From: Shewanella insulae | GTDB lineage: Bacteria > Pseudomonadota > Gammaproteobacteria > Enterobacterales > Shewanellaceae | Assembly: GCF_009831655.1 (NCBI RefSeq) | Contig: NZ_WRPA01000012.1 | Span: forward strand, 109,176-173,175 | DNA: 64,000 bases | Reading direction: 5' to 3' | In this document: positions 24,366 through 34,242 of the stretch, piece by piece | How positions within the stretch are numbered: position 1 is the stretch's first letter | How the letters are laid out: every line of letters starts with the position of its first letter | Notes under the pieces: generated by a model | What the model was told of the DNA's origin: nothing | Seen by the model: the letters and a program-made list of their open reading frames with translations, nothing else | Database searches by the model: none | Translations under genes and position numbers: made by a program

Positions 24366-24574
24366 GTTTTCTCCATAAATTTAGTTGAGATTGAGACCGA
24401 TAAATGAGTGATCAGTCTGCGACTTCTTTGCATAATATAGCGATAAGCTGGGTTATAGTAACCTGTAATGCAGGATAAAAAGCCATCTTTAATACCCGTA
24501 AGTAATATGGATGACAATTTTATGCCAAGATGATTACCGCTTGGTTGCATTAGCATCTTATCTATAGCATCGAT

Positions 24575-24587
24575 GACATAATATGTC
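24575..24587. promoter_or_regulatory. Palindromic operator, copy 3 (lipoprotein-DUF350 operon / glnE region)
   Basis: GACATAATATGTC is identical to the copy at 20714-20726. On the minus strand TGCTATAGA lies five bases beyond it, the same arrangement as at the yjfI promoter, so it most likely serves the lipoprotein operon. It also lies 31 bp upstream of glnE and could affect that gene. Confidence 0.65.
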
Positions 24588-24618
24588 GACCATTTAAGGC
24601 TGAAGGATTTTTCTGGCG

Positions 24619-27489
24619 ATGGAAAACATGAGCGAGCAAGCGTTACCCTATGAAGTCAATCAGGTTGCCGAGCAGCATTGGCAACGTCTCGCCGATGCCT
24701 GGCCGGATATCTCCGAACAGCTCGACCCTGAGCAGACCCGGGAGCTAAAAACCATCTTTGGCCTCAGCGACTTCGTCGCCGAGCAGTTGTGCCGCCATCC
24801 TAACTGGATAGTCTCCCTGTTCGAGGGGCAACTCAGTAGTCTTGCCCGCGACAGCTTCGGCAGCGAGCTGCACTCCATCCTGGCCGGCGCCAACGATGAG
24901 GAGCAGGTCAAGGCGATACTGCGCCGCTACCGCAATCGTCAGATGGTACGCCTCGCCTGGCGGGACTTCTTAGGCTATGCCGAACTCAACGACTCCCTGC
25001 TTGATCTCTCGGCCCTGGCCGAGGCGCTTATTATCGCCGCCCGTGACTGGCTCTATGGCCAGATGTGCCAGCAGTATGGCACCCCCTGCGACGGCGAGGG
25101 TAATCCCCAGCCCTTGATGATCTTAGGCATGGGCAAGCTGGGTGGCCGTGAGCTTAACTTCTCCTCCGATATCGACCTTATCTTTACCTTCCCCGAACAC
25201 GGCGAGACCCAAGGCGGTCGTCGCAGTCAGGACAACCAGCAGTTCTTTATTCGCATGGGACAACGTCTGGTCAACCTGCTCAATCAGGTGACGGTCGATG
25301 GCTTCGTCTACCGGGTCGACATGCGCCTGCGCCCCTACGGCGAGAGTGGCCCGCTGGTGGTCAGCTTCAGCGGCCTGGAAGACTATTATCAGGAGCAGGG
25401 CAGGGACTGGGAGCGTTACGCCATGGTCAAGGCCCGCGCCCTGGGCCCCTGGAGCGCCTACAGCGACGAGCTGCATGACATGCTGCGCCCCTTCGTCTAT
25501 CGCCGCTATATCGATTTCTCCGCCATAGAGTCCCTGCGTAAGATGAAGCAGTTGATCACCCAGGAGGTGAGACGCCGCCGCCTGACCGACAACATCAAGC
25601 TGGGGGCCGGTGGCATTCGCGAGGTCGAATTCGTGGTGCAGAGCTTTCAATTGATCCGTGGCGGGCGTGAGCCGGCGCTGCGTCAGCAGAGTCTGTTTGG
25701 CGCCATAGATACCCTCTATAAGCTGGGGCAGCTGGAATATCTGGCCGTGGATGAGCTCAAGCAGAGCTATCTCATGCTGCGCCGGGTGGAAAACCTGCTA
25801 CAGGCCATTGGCGATCAGCAGACCCAGACCCTGCCACAACACCTGCTGGACTGGCAGCGTCTCTGCTTCGCCTTAGGCATGGCGGGTGAGGCCGAGCTGC
25901 GTACTCATATCGAGTCGGCGATGGCCAAGATACATCGCTACTTTAAGGAGACGGTAGGCGGTCAGGAGAGCGATGAGCTGGCCGAGCAGTGGACCGCCCA
26001 GCTGTGGAGCCTGGTTGATGAGGAAGACGCCGAGGCCCTGTTAAAGGAACACGGGGTGGAGGAGAGTGAGCTCTGGCCCGCCCTGAATACTTGGCGTGGT
26101 ACTGTGGCCAAACGCACCATAGGCCCACGTGGCCGAGAAACCCTAGATAAATTAATGCCCTGGCTGCTGCAGGAGTTTATGCAGTTGCCGACGCCCACCA
26201 AGGCCTTCCTGCCGGTGACTAAGGTGTTGGATCAGATCCTTACCCGCACCACTTACCTCGAGCTACTGTACGAGAATCCTGGCGCTCGACAGCAGCTGGT
26301 AAGCCTGTGTCTGGCTAGCCCCTGGATTGGCGAGCAGCTGGCCAAGTTCCCCATGTTGCTGGACGAGTTGATCGATCCGGCCCAGCTCTATGACACCACC
26401 TCTCTGGATGATTATCCCAGCGAGCTGCGCCAATATCTGCTGCGGGTGCCCGAGGAGGATATGGAGCAGCAGATGGAGGCCCTGCGCCAGTTTAAACTGT
26501 CGCAGCAGCTTAAGATCGCCGCCGCCGACGTGACCGGTGTGTTGCCTGTGATGCAGGTGAGCGACCATCTCACCTTCCTCGCCGAGGCGATCATAGAGCA
26601 GGTGGTGCTGCAGGCCTGGCAGCAGGTGAGTAAGCGCCACGGCGTGCCGCCCTATCTGGCGCCTGAGGAGATGGGCTTTGCGGTGATAGGCTATGGCAAG
26701 GCGGGCGGGCTTGAGCTGGGCTATGGTTCGGATCTGGATCTGGTTTTTCTGCATAACTATACCCGAGACAGATATCCTGAGGCCCTGCAGACCAACGGCG
26801 ATCGCCCCATCGACATTGGCCACTTCTATCTCAAGCTGGCTCAGCGGGTATTACACCTCTTCTCGACCCGAACCACCTCGGGCGAACTCTACGAGGTGGA
26901 TATGCGCCTGCGCCCCTCGGGAGCTTCTGGGCTCTTGGTGAGTGAGATCGAATATTTCGGCAGCTATCAGCGCGAAGAGGCCTGGACCTGGGAGCATCAG
27001 GCGCTGGTACGGGCACGCTTCCTGTTTGGTGATAATCGTCTGGCCGCCCGCTTCAGCGAGCTGAGGGCCGATGTGCTGGCCATTAAGCGGGACAAGGCTG
27101 AGCTGGCCAAGGAGGTGCGTGAGATGCGCCAGAAGATGCGTACCCACCTGCTCAAGGTCGATGCGGGCTGCTTCGATCTCAAACAGAGCCCGGGTGGTAT
27201 CGCCGACATAGAGTTTATCGCCCAGTATCTGGTGCTGGCCAACACCCATGACCACCCTGAGCTGGCGATCTGGTCCGACAATGTGCGTATCTTCGAGGTG
27301 TTGTCTGAGCTGGAGTTGCTGCCCCATCTGAGCGCCCAGCATCTGACCCAGGCCTACTGTTACCTGCGTGACGAGAGCCACAGGCTGACTCTGCAACAGG
27401 CGCCGGGACAGCTGCCTCAGGAGATCGTGGATCTTCATGTGCAGCGGGTGCTGGCCATCTACGAGCAGGTGCTCAATAGCAGCCAATAG
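24619..27489 (+). CDS. glnE: GlnE, glutamine synthetase adenylyltransferase/removase
   Basis: GlnE adds AMP to glutamine synthetase when nitrogen is plentiful and removes it when nitrogen is short, under control of PII proteins. This 956-residue cytoplasmic protein has the two nucleotidyltransferase domains of the family: the N-terminal removase with [12 protein letters not shown] (about residue 182) and the C-terminal transferase with [12 protein letters not shown] (about 703), each with the paired Asp residues. A second conserved pattern, [14 protein letters not shown] and [13 protein letters not shown], follows each. Full family length. The ATG at 24619 has AAGGA 11 bp upstream; an alternative ATG lies at 24628. 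Confidence 0.95.
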   Translation: MENMSEQALPYEVNQVAEQHWQRLADAWPDISEQLDPEQTRELKTIFGLSDFVAEQLCRHPNWIVSLFEGQLSSLARDSFGSELHSILAGANDEEQVKAILRRYRNRQMVRLAWRDFLGYAELNDSLLDLSALAEALIIAARDWLYGQMCQQYGTPCDGEGNPQPLMILGMGKLGGRELNFSSDIDLIFTFPEHGETQGGRRSQDNQQFFIRMGQRLVNLLNQVTVDGFVYRVDMRLRPYGESGPLVVSFSGLEDYYQEQGRDWERYAMVKARALGPWSAYSDELHDMLRPFVYRRYIDFSAIESLRKMKQLITQEVRRRRLTDNIKLGAGGIREVEFVVQSFQLIRGGREPALRQQSLFGAIDTLYKLGQLEYLAVDELKQSYLMLRRVENLLQAIGDQQTQTLPQHLLDWQRLCFALGMAGEAELRTHIESAMAKIHRYFKETVGGQESDELAEQWTAQLWSLVDEEDAEALLKEHGVEESELWPALNTWRGTVAKRTIGPRGRETLDKLMPWLLQEFMQLPTPTKAFLPVTKVLDQILTRTTYLELLYENPGARQQLVSLCLASPWIGEQLAKFPMLLDELIDPAQLYDTTSLDDYPSELRQYLLRVPEEDMEQQMEALRQFKLSQQLKIAAADVTGVLPVMQVSDHLTFLAEAIIEQVVLQAWQQVSKRHGVPPYLAPEEMGFAVIGYGKAGGLELGYGSDLDLVFLHNYTRDRYPEALQTNGDRPIDIGHFYLKLAQRVLHLFSTRTTSGELYEVDMRLRPSGASGLLVSEIEYFGSYQREEAWTWEHQALVRARFLFGDNRLAARFSELRADVLAIKRDKAELAKEVREMRQKMRTHLLKVDAGCFDLKQSPGGIADIEFIAQYLVLANTHDHPELAIWSDNVRIFEVLSELELLPHLSAQHLTQAYCYLRDESHRLTLQQAPGQLPQEIVDLHVQRVLAIYEQVLNSSQ

Positions 27490-27536
27490 CCTTTCTGCTA
27501 AACTCAAGTTAGGTCTGTGACTGATGGGGTGGGCAT

Positions 27537-28310
27537 GTGGCTATAGGTCGGGCGTTGATCCTCGCTGTTGTGGCATTTTTTAGCTGCAATGGCGAGCTAT
27601 TGGCCCTGAACAAGTTGTCGCAGCTCAGCTATTACACCGAATCCTACCCGCCCTATAACTACCGCGAGTCCCATCAGCTCAAGGGGATCGCAGTGGACCT
27701 CCTGGCCGCGGCGGCCCGCAGGGTCGACGGGCAATTCGATCTTCATCGCATCCAGCTGGTGCCCTGGGCCCGTGGCTATAAGCTGACCCGCACCGGCAAG
27801 AATACCGTGCTCTTCTCCACCACCCGCACCCCCTACCGCGAGTCGCTGTTTGATTGGGTCGGCCCCATCTCGGCGACCCGGGTGGTGATCTTCGCCCGTG
27901 CCGATCGCGAGATCAGCATTACCGATGAGGCTCAGCTCAACCGCTACACCATAGGGGTGATCGCCCAGGATATCGGTGAGCAGGCCTTGCTCGCGGCTGG
28001 CGTTGCCCGTAAGCAGCTAAGGCGAGCCCATGAGGCCACTTCCCTGGTGCATATGCTCAGGCGTGAGCGGGTCGATCTCTGGGCCTATGAGGAGGCGGTG
28101 GGGCGCTATCTGATGAAACAGGAGGAGGTAGACACCGACGAATTTGAGGTGATCTTTACCCTCAGGGTGAGCGAGCTGTATTACGCCTTTAGCCGGGATA
28201 GTGATCCCGAACTTCGCCGTCGATTGCAGCTGGGAATAGACAAGGTCAAGGCAAGCATAGAGGCCAACGGCAAGACCCAATACGAGAACATACTGGCCAA
28301 GTATCGCTAG
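27537..28310 (+). CDS. Periplasmic SBP_bac_3-type solute-binding protein
   Basis: This 257-residue protein has a signal peptide (ALILAVVAFFSCNGELLA) and the family-3 binding fold, seen in YYTESYPPYNY near the mature N-terminus and in FSTTRTPYRESLFDWVGPI. Such proteins bind amino acids or related solutes. No ABC permease or ATPase is adjacent; stand-alone forms of this kind are common in Shewanella and their ligands are mostly unknown. The start is GTG 27537 with a G-rich ribosome site; an ATG two bases earlier is out of frame and stops at once. It follows glnE by 47 bp in the same direction. Confidence 0.8.
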   Translation: MAIGRALILAVVAFFSCNGELLALNKLSQLSYYTESYPPYNYRESHQLKGIAVDLLAAAARRVDGQFDLHRIQLVPWARGYKLTRTGKNTVLFSTTRTPYRESLFDWVGPISATRVVIFARADREISITDEAQLNRYTIGVIAQDIGEQALLAAGVARKQLRRAHEATSLVHMLRRERVDLWAYEEAVGRYLMKQEEVDTDEFEVIFTLRVSELYYAFSRDSDPELRRRLQLGIDKVKASIEANGKTQYENILAKYR

Positions 28311-28324
28311 CGCTAGTTTTTGAG

Positions 28325-29125
28325 CTAATCGACGCGTTTTATCAGCAGCTTACCACTACTATTCAGGCATTGGCGCGCCGCCAGGCTGAGGGCGCAGGTC
28401 ACGCTCAGGCTCAGCATGACCAAGATGGCCAGCATGATAACTACCTGATATTTCACCGCGACTAATGGGTCGCTACCGCCGAGGATCTGTCCCGTCATCA
28501 TGCCGGGCAGGGTCACCAGCCCCATGGTGCTCATGGCAGCGATGCTGGGGGCGAGAGCCTGCTGCAGCGCGTCCTGTATAAAGGGAAAGGTCGCCTGCCA
28601 AGGTGTGGCGCCCAGGGCGAGTCGCCCCTGATATTCCTCTGGTTTTTCTTCGAAGGCGTTAAACAGACGCTGCAGCGCCAGGATATTCCCCGAGAGGCTG
28701 TTGCCCAGTAGCATGCCTGCCAGGGGGATTAGGTACTGGGCCTGATAGACGGGTGAGGGTTGTAGCAGCGCCAATAACAGCAGTGCCAGCAGGGGGAGTA
28801 GACTGATGCTTAGGCTAAAGAGTAGTGGTAACAGTAGCCTGGCCTTAGGTAGCCGGGCACCGCCTAAGATGGCGCTGGCCCCCACAAGCAGCATGACACT
28901 CAGCCAGAGCAGATTGACCCAGAGACTCTCCAGGCTAAAGAGAAACTTGAGGTAGAAGCCGACTAACAATAGCTGAGCCGTCATCCGCGCGGCGGCCAGC
29001 AGCATCTCACCGCCCTGTTTTAGGTTAAACAGTCTGCCTATACCCAGGGGAACAAGCAGCACCAGCATGAAGAGAGCAAGCCCTAGCCAGCCGATATCCA
29101 GACTCGCCTGCATCTGAGTCGCCAT
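28325..29125 (-). CDS. fetB: FetB-like (UPF0014) ABC permease without an adjacent ATPase
   Basis: This 266-residue inner-membrane protein has about seven helices and the UPF0014/FetB signatures MLLGNSLSGNILALQR and GLVTLPGMMTGQILGGSDP. In E. coli FetA (ATPase) and FetB (permease) form an iron exporter linked to peroxide resistance. Here no FetA gene precedes or follows; the gene starts 3 bp after zapE and likely shares its transcript. Either FetA is encoded elsewhere or this copy pairs with another ATPase. Confidence 0.82.
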   Translation of the reverse strand: MATQMQASLDIGWLGLALFMLVLLVPLGIGRLFNLKQGGEMLLAAARMTAQLLLVGFYLKFLFSLESLWVNLLWLSVMLLVGASAILGGARLPKARLLLPLLFSLSISLLPLLALLLLALLQPSPVYQAQYLIPLAGMLLGNSLSGNILALQRLFNAFEEKPEEYQGRLALGATPWQATFPFIQDALQQALAPSIAAMSTMGLVTLPGMMTGQILGGSDPLVAVKYQVVIMLAILVMLSLSVTCALSLAARQCLNSSGKLLIKRVD

Positions 29126-29128
29126 GGC

Positions 29129-30340
29129 TTAGGCCTCACCCCCGGTGCGGTTTGCGTTCAGGTATTGGCGCGACTGCATCTCGACCAGGCGACTCATAGT
29201 GCGTCTGAACTCGAAGGCCAGGGCACCCGGTGTATAGAGTTGCTCCAGCGGCAAGCTGGCCTCGAGGTAGAGTTTGACGCCCTGATCGTAGAGCTCATCT
29301 ACCAGGGCGATGAAGCGCCTGGCCGGATCGTCATTTGGGGCGTAGTTGAGCTGCCGGTCCCCCGCGGCTACCGCAGCTGCACCATCTTCTGTGCCCCTGG
29401 CGCGGATCCAGCTGCGGGGCGTGCCACCAAGAGGTGGTACTTGGCTCAGGAGCAGGGTATCGAACTGGCTGGCGATGGCTATATAGTCGAGCTGTGAGCG
29501 TGGGCCGCCGCACAGGGCGTCGAAGTCGAGCCAGAGGGTCGAGGTGCCGCGGCGAATAACGCTAATTTCTCTGCCTAAGATGGTCAGCGGAGTGTCGCTG
29601 CCACCGCCAGGCTCCAGGGCATCGAAACGCCTGGAAAACTCTCCTTCATCCTGCCGGAAATAGGTCTGTACCTTGTCGAGGTGGCGCAGGCGATGGTCCA
29701 TGCCGCCATCCAGATGCAGGGCATCCGTGTGCGTTTCTAACAGGGCGATGCAGGGGAGAAACCTGTCTCTTGCCAGTCCATTCTCATAGAGGCGGTCTAT
29801 TGGGGTATTGGAGGTGGCGATCAGGGTGATCCCATGATCAAACAGGGCCTCGAACAGGCCCGACAGTATCATGGCGTCGCCTATGTCGCTGACGAAGAAC
29901 TCATCGAAGCAGATCACCCGGTAGCTTTGGCCGAGTCGGGCGGCGATGCGCCTGAGGGGATCGCGCTTGCCGCTCTCGGCCTTGAGTTCTTTATGGACCC
30001 GCTCCATGAAGCGATGAAAATGCAGCCTGAGGGCCATTCCTTCGGGCAGGCTCTGACAGAAGAGATCCATCAGCATAGTCTTGCCGCGACCGACGTCGCC
30101 CCACAGATAGAGGCCCTTGATCGGCGCTTGATTACTTGGATGTAGAGTGCCGAGCTTGCGAGTACCTGGCTTATGAACTCCTGGCTTATGAACTCCGGGC
30201 TTATGAGCGCCAGAAGACGTTGCTTGTAGAGCTTGATAGAGAGCTTCCAGGCGCAATATGGCCTGGTGCTGAGCCGGGTCGTCGACAAAGTTCTCCTGGG
30301 TGAGTTGATGTTGAAAACCTTGGAGGGGAGAGCGCGACAT
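29129..30340 (-). CDS. zapE: ZapE, AFG1-type cell-division ATPase
   Basis: ZapE is an AFG1-family P-loop ATPase that associates with the Z-ring, most clearly needed under low oxygen or heat. The 403-residue protein has Walker A as GDVGRGKTMLMD, Walker B as VICFDEFFVSDI and the sensor-like stretch ATSNTPIDRLYE. It is about 30 residues longer than E. coli ZapE because of a His-Lys-Pro-Gly repeat insert just before the Walker A region, encoded by three 15-bp direct repeats. It is the first gene of a short operon with fetB. Confidence 0.9.
   Translation of the reverse strand: MSRSPLQGFQHQLTQENFVDDPAQHQAILRLEALYQALQATSSGAHKPGVHKPGVHKPGTRKLGTLHPSNQAPIKGLYLWGDVGRGKTMLMDLFCQSLPEGMALRLHFHRFMERVHKELKAESGKRDPLRRIAARLGQSYRVICFDEFFVSDIGDAMILSGLFEALFDHGITLIATSNTPIDRLYENGLARDRFLPCIALLETHTDALHLDGGMDHRLRHLDKVQTYFRQDEGEFSRRFDALEPGGGSDTPLTILGREISVIRRGTSTLWLDFDALCGGPRSQLDYIAIASQFDTLLLSQVPPLGGTPRSWIRARGTEDGAAAVAAGDRQLNYAPNDDPARRFIALVDELYDQGVKLYLEASLPLEQLYTPGALAFEFRRTMSRLVEMQSRQYLNANRTGGEA
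30165..30209. repeat. 15-bp tandem repeat in zapE
   Basis: Three 15-bp units (30165-30179, 30180-30194, 30195-30209) encode repeated HKPGV/T. The first two are identical, which points to recent duplication. The insert lies in a loop before the ATPase core and stays in frame. Confidence 0.8.
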
Positions 30341-30392
30341 GAGATGACCCAGGTAGTGAGCGGACGGTCATTATATCAAGATGTTATGAATT

Positions 30393-30420
30393 AAACAGCG
30401 CCCACAGGTGGCGCCGTTTT
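30393..30420 (-). terminator. Probable terminator after the OmpA-family gene
   Basis: GCGCC/GGCGC pair around CACAGGT, with AAAC/GTTT extending the stem. On the minus strand a short T-run follows. It lies just after the stop at 30427 and before zapE. Confidence 0.5.
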
Positions 30421-30426
30421 GATGGA

Positions 30427-31872
30427 CTATTGCATGTCTGAGCGGAGTACCAGCTCGACGCGGCGATTGCGCTGTCTGCCCGCCTCATCCAGGTTGTTGG
30501 CTACAGGTACATATTCGCCCACGCCCATGGGGCTGAGCTGGGCCTTGTTGATGCCATGGGATTGGGTGAGGGTGGCAACCACAGCCTTGGCCCGCTGCTC
30601 CGATAGCCCCTTGTTGTAGCCCTGTTGGCCCTGATCATCCGTGTGACCCACTACATAGAATCTTTGCTTGGGGTGGCTCTTAAGGTAGGTGGCTAGGGTG
30701 GTGATCACTTCATCGGCCTCGGGCAGCATCTGGTCGCTGTCGAATTTGAACAGCAGTCCATCCAGGGCCACGTGGCCCTGCTGGGTGATTTTATCCTTGA
30801 GCCCTTCGAGATCGATAACCACTCTGTCGTCGACGAGCTTAGTCTCCTCCACCACCTTAATCTCGCCCCACAGGCCGCCGCTAAAACCTGTAATATACAC
30901 CATGGCGTGCACTGCGCCCTCGGGGCGATCCAGTCGATATAGGCTGTAATATTGGTTTTCATCGAAACCTATATAGATCAGTGTCTTGATTCGGCGTTCG
31001 ATGAGTTTTGTTTTACCACAGGCTAAGCCCTGGCAGTGAAAGCCTCGGACAAAGCCAAGCTTTTCCAGCGCCGCCTTATAGTTGGCGTCGACCTCAAACT
31101 CCGAATAGCCTCTGGGGAGATTGTAGGCAATGTCGGTGACCTTACCCTCTAACGTCTTAACTTGGTGTTGGCCCTGTTCAACACCGTCAAATACCAAGGT
31201 CTGTGCATAACCCTGCTGCTGATATTTTTGGATATAGGCGCCGGGAAGCCTGGCGATCATAGGGTGATCTTTTGAGTTTTGGGTGTCCTTGTTGCCTCTG
31301 TCCTTAAACTCGCTCTGGCTGACCTCGCTTGTCAGGTAGGCCTGGTTGGTGGCAAGCAGATCCAGGGGTTCATCAATCACCTCGACGATATCCAGCTGTA
31401 GGCCAGCGCCGTTGTGCCAATTAGAGCCATAGACAGAGAGGTAGAGCTGTTTCTTGGCAAGCGTTAGCTTGGCAGTTAGCAGCGCGGGGGTCAGTTTGGG
31501 AATGTCGCTGAGCGGGGCTATCTGTCTTGAGAGTTTGCGGTCATCGCCGCAGGCCTTCTCCTGACACTCGAACAGTATTGTGCCGCCGAGCTTCTCTATT
31601 TGCGCCTTATAGTTGTTGACGGCGTGGGACGCCAGGTAGCTGCTTGGCAGCTTGTAATTGACCCGTTTCAGCTGACCGGCAACCGTTTGCGTCTGGTAAG
31701 TGTTCTTGTCGACGCCAATCACCAGCTCGAAGGGAGTGTAGTGGCGATCTTCTTGCTTATAAAGTTTACCTTCTGGCAGGGGCTGAAAGGGGAGGTCATT
31801 GGCCAGTGCCAGGCCGCTAAGGCCTAAGCCGCCACATAAGGCGAGTGTGCAGGCGAGAGTTTGGGGTTTCAT
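30427..31872 (-). CDS. OmpA-family outer-membrane-associated protein with DUF4892-like region
   Basis: This 481-residue exported protein has a signal peptide ending near ALANDLPF, two similar N-terminal modules (about 45-170 and 215-325, each with a NYK..LEKLG..-FxCQ-x-xACG motif, as in DUF4892), and a C-terminal OmpA peptidoglycan-binding domain (about 365-478, GHTDDQGQQGYNKGLSEQRA, then NRRVEL). The C-terminal domain should tie it to the cell wall. The Cys pairs in each module (CQEKAC and CQGLAC) could form disulfides. It precedes zapE on the same strand, separated by a hairpin. Confidence 0.8.
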   Translation of the reverse strand: MKPQTLACTLALCGGLGLSGLALANDLPFQPLPEGKLYKQEDRHYTPFELVIGVDKNTYQTQTVAGQLKRVNYKLPSSYLASHAVNNYKAQIEKLGGTILFECQEKACGDDRKLSRQIAPLSDIPKLTPALLTAKLTLAKKQLYLSVYGSNWHNGAGLQLDIVEVIDEPLDLLATNQAYLTSEVSQSEFKDRGNKDTQNSKDHPMIARLPGAYIQKYQQQGYAQTLVFDGVEQGQHQVKTLEGKVTDIAYNLPRGYSEFEVDANYKAALEKLGFVRGFHCQGLACGKTKLIERRIKTLIYIGFDENQYYSLYRLDRPEGAVHAMVYITGFSGGLWGEIKVVEETKLVDDRVVIDLEGLKDKITQQGHVALDGLLFKFDSDQMLPEADEVITTLATYLKSHPKQRFYVVGHTDDQGQQGYNKGLSEQRAKAVVATLTQSHGINKAQLSPMGVGEYVPVANNLDEAGRQRNRRVELVLRSDMQ

Positions 31873-31939
31873 CTTAATTCCCTTTAAGTTTCTGAAAGTC
31901 GTTTTATCAATATCTGCTTGGTCATATTGCGTGCACCAG

Positions 31940-33373
31940 CTAAGGCGCCGGGCAATCTGTCATTATGGTGAGCCCTTGTATAGAAGCCTGGCGTTGCATC
32001 AGGTCGGCCATGGCCTGTGGCGATAGGCCTTTGTAGAGCAAGGCAACATTTGGCTGATTTGCGAGCGGCTTCAAGGCCTCGCAGCGGGTCGGCGACATGA
32101 TGGCGATCGACTCGGTCTGAGCGTCTGCCAGTGCCTGCCAGTCTTGGCTATCGACCTCCATGAAGCTGAGGTTGCCTTTTAGCGCCTTGAGGTCGCCAAA
32201 GCTGGTGATTCTACTCTGCTCTATGTTCAGCAGGCTGAGATGGCTAAGGCCAGCCAGTGCCGACAGGTCGGTCAGCACGCCGCCCTGTAGGCTCAGCATC
32301 TCCAGGTTAGACAGTTTGCTCAGCCCTTCTAGGCTGACCGAGTCGCTGGATAGGCGGCAGCTCAATGCTGTGAGGGCCTGTGCCGATGTCAGCCCCAGTT
32401 GCGAGACCTGCTGCTCGATACAGGCATCGAGCGTGTTACCTTGCAGGCCGGGCTGTTTTGGCGTCGTATTCTCTTCTCGTTGGTTAAATGCTTCACTGTC
32501 TACAGGATTTGAGCCATTAGTATTTGAATCAGTGAGGATTGCACTTGCCGCATTGGCGTCTGAAGGGTTTGCATCCGTGCCTTTAAGCTCGGACCCGTTA
32601 TGAGCGGGTTTGTTTAGCTCTGGTTCGTTAAGCTCTGGTTTGTTAAGGCTAGGTTTGTTAGAGCTTAGCTCTCCAGGTTCGGATGCCGACAGGTTAGCCG
32701 CTTCTACTATTTCGGGGAGCCGCTCGGCCATAAGCCCTTCGAGCAATAAGATATCCTGGGCGACTGCTGGCATGGCCTGGGTAACATAGCAAAGCTTGCT
32801 GGTTTCCAGCAGGTTGACCAGCACGGCCGCGCGGCTCTGACCAATATTTATCGCCATCAACGCCGCATAAGCCTCCCCCTGCTCCTGGGTCTGAGTCAGG
32901 CCTTGCAGCTGGTTGAGATAGTCTTGTACCTCATCTCGGGTCTGCTGAAATTGTTCGAGTCGCTTGGGCTGATAACAGCTGGAGTTTTTGTCGATTCGGG
33001 CGAGGAAGGCGCGATAGCGCGGCAGATACTCGTTGGTCAGGGTTAACATCTTACCTGCGGTGATCGCCATCTCATCGATTAAGGCGTCTTGCAGTAACGG
33101 TCTGGCATCCTGGTATTGGTCAAGCTTGTTAGAAAAGCTCTCCATCTGCTCTTTGTGTCTGCGACGGAGCTGATGGGCGCGCTTGGTCAATGGCGTCGTT
33201 TCGAGTTGAAACTGTTTGATGGCATCTCTGTCGCTATCTTTGCCGGTTTCGGCAGAGGCTGGGCCGCTCATCGAAACTAAGCTCAGCGCCGAGGTTAGCG
33301 CGAGTGCGCGCAGCAGCTTACTGCTGAAATTGGTGATGCTTTGGGGGATCCTAAGGTCTTGATCAAATAACAC
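31940..33373 (-). CDS. Secreted protein with short leucine-rich-repeat region
   Basis: I do not recognise this 477-residue protein. It has a signal peptide (ALALTSALSLVSMSGPASAE), a helical middle (about 50-240), a low-complexity linker with NKPELNEPE-type repeats, and a C-terminal region with a few leucine-rich repeats (LEGLSKLSNLEMLSLQGGVLTDLSALAGLSHLSLLNIE). Single Cys residues near the repeats may form disulfides. It lies 67 bp upstream of the OmpA-family gene on the same strand, so both may serve the envelope. The start is a GTG with a weak ribosome site. Function unknown. Confidence 0.7.
   Translation of the reverse strand: MLFDQDLRIPQSITNFSSKLLRALALTSALSLVSMSGPASAETGKDSDRDAIKQFQLETTPLTKRAHQLRRRHKEQMESFSNKLDQYQDARPLLQDALIDEMAITAGKMLTLTNEYLPRYRAFLARIDKNSSCYQPKRLEQFQQTRDEVQDYLNQLQGLTQTQEQGEAYAALMAINIGQSRAAVLVNLLETSKLCYVTQAMPAVAQDILLLEGLMAERLPEIVEAANLSASEPGELSSNKPSLNKPELNEPELNKPAHNGSELKGTDANPSDANAASAILTDSNTNGSNPVDSEAFNQREENTTPKQPGLQGNTLDACIEQQVSQLGLTSAQALTALSCRLSSDSVSLEGLSKLSNLEMLSLQGGVLTDLSALAGLSHLSLLNIEQSRITSFGDLKALKGNLSFMEVDSQDWQALADAQTESIAIMSPTRCEALKPLANQPNVALLYKGLSPQAMADLMQRQASIQGLTIMTDCPAP
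32607..32666. repeat. 15-bp tandem repeat in the leucine-rich-repeat gene
   Basis: Four 15-bp units (32607, 32622, 32637, 32652) encode Asn-Lys/Glu-Pro-Glu/Ser-Leu repeats in the linker. The units differ at 2-4 bases each, so the array is older than the one in zapE. Confidence 0.75.
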
Positions 33374-33471
33374 GACTTAGCCTTAACAGATGCGAGCGTT
33401 GAGGGGGAAGTTAATCTAGCGATTGAGCCGCCTTGGCATAGACGCTCGTGCCTATGCCAGGGCGATTAGCC

Positions 33472-33873
33472 TTAGAAGTAGAGGTTGTCTACTAGCTTCT
33501 CGTTGACATAGAGCTCGCACTTATCGGCGGTGCTGCTCTTAGAGGATTGAACTATACCCGCGATGGCGCCAAAGGCACCGCCTTGCTTACCCAACACAGA
33601 GCCGAAGTAGCAGTGGCTTTTCACGGCAAAGTCTTTGTAGTTAGCCTTAAGGTTTTGGGTCGGTGTGTAAGGAGGGAATCGGCCCTGCATGATAGGGTCG
33701 CCGTTGACGCTAAGTATCAAGATGTTTTTCTTGTCGTGGTAGCTGCCGTTAAACTTGAGCACAGTGCCATCGACTTCGACCGTCTTTTCAAGTGCCATGC
33801 GCGGGCCAGGATCTGAGGCGCAGGCGGTCAATAACAGGGCCAGGGATATAGCTGAGAGTGAAGCAATTTTCAT
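33472..33873 (-). CDS. Small predicted lipoprotein of unknown function
   Basis: This 133-residue protein has a clear lipoprotein signal (SLALLLTACASDPGP, Cys near residue 18). The rest is a small strand-rich domain with two Cys (KSHCYFGS and ADKCELYV) that could form one disulfide, and a Gly-rich stretch between them. I cannot name the family. It has an ATG with a clear start and ends 98 bp upstream of the leucine-rich-repeat gene. Confidence 0.7.
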   Translation of the reverse strand: MKIASLSAISLALLLTACASDPGPRMALEKTVEVDGTVLKFNGSYHDKKNILILSVNGDPIMQGRFPPYTPTQNLKANYKDFAVKSHCYFGSVLGKQGGAFGAIAGIVQSSKSSTADKCELYVNEKLVDNLYF

Positions 33874-34242
33874 TGATATAGTCCTTTATATGGGAATAAG
33901 TTGTCCTGAGAGGCTGGATAGCTTTGAAGACAAAATGTCTCTCAATATGCTTTATTCACAACCACTTAAAATAAAACTTTAGGTTTATTCGTAGCGATCC
34001 TATCGCAAAATATTGGCCGGAAACATTATTCTTTCGGGTGTATTTTGGTGGTTAAATCGTCGAAATGCTCACCTTCATCATCTTGATGCTCTCTCGCTGA
34101 AGTCTGATCTACTTATCTCTTTTGGATAATCTCATTGATCTATTCAATTTTTTAACCCTGCGATGGCTGGAATGTTAAATCAGCGCTATGAGTGTCTGAC
34201 GCTGATGCTCGCTAGCTGTCAAAATTGACGATCAGCATCAGG
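33874..34242. other. Gene-free AT-rich stretch with a 3' hairpin
   Basis: No gene is seen in these 369 bases. At 34202-34241 CTGATGCT pairs with AGCATCAG, with an inner GTCAA/TTGAC stem; this nested hairpin immediately follows the stop of the next gene on the minus strand and may end its transcript. The rest is AT-rich with no pattern I can defend. Confidence 0.5.

Noticed and set aside
24356..24556. 66-codon open frame upstream of the lipoprotein gene
   Set aside because: It overlaps the lipoprotein start, lacks a ribosome site and is better explained as a leader.
32607..32666. CRISPR-like short repeats
   Set aside because: The 15-bp units are adjacent without spacers and lie in a coding frame.
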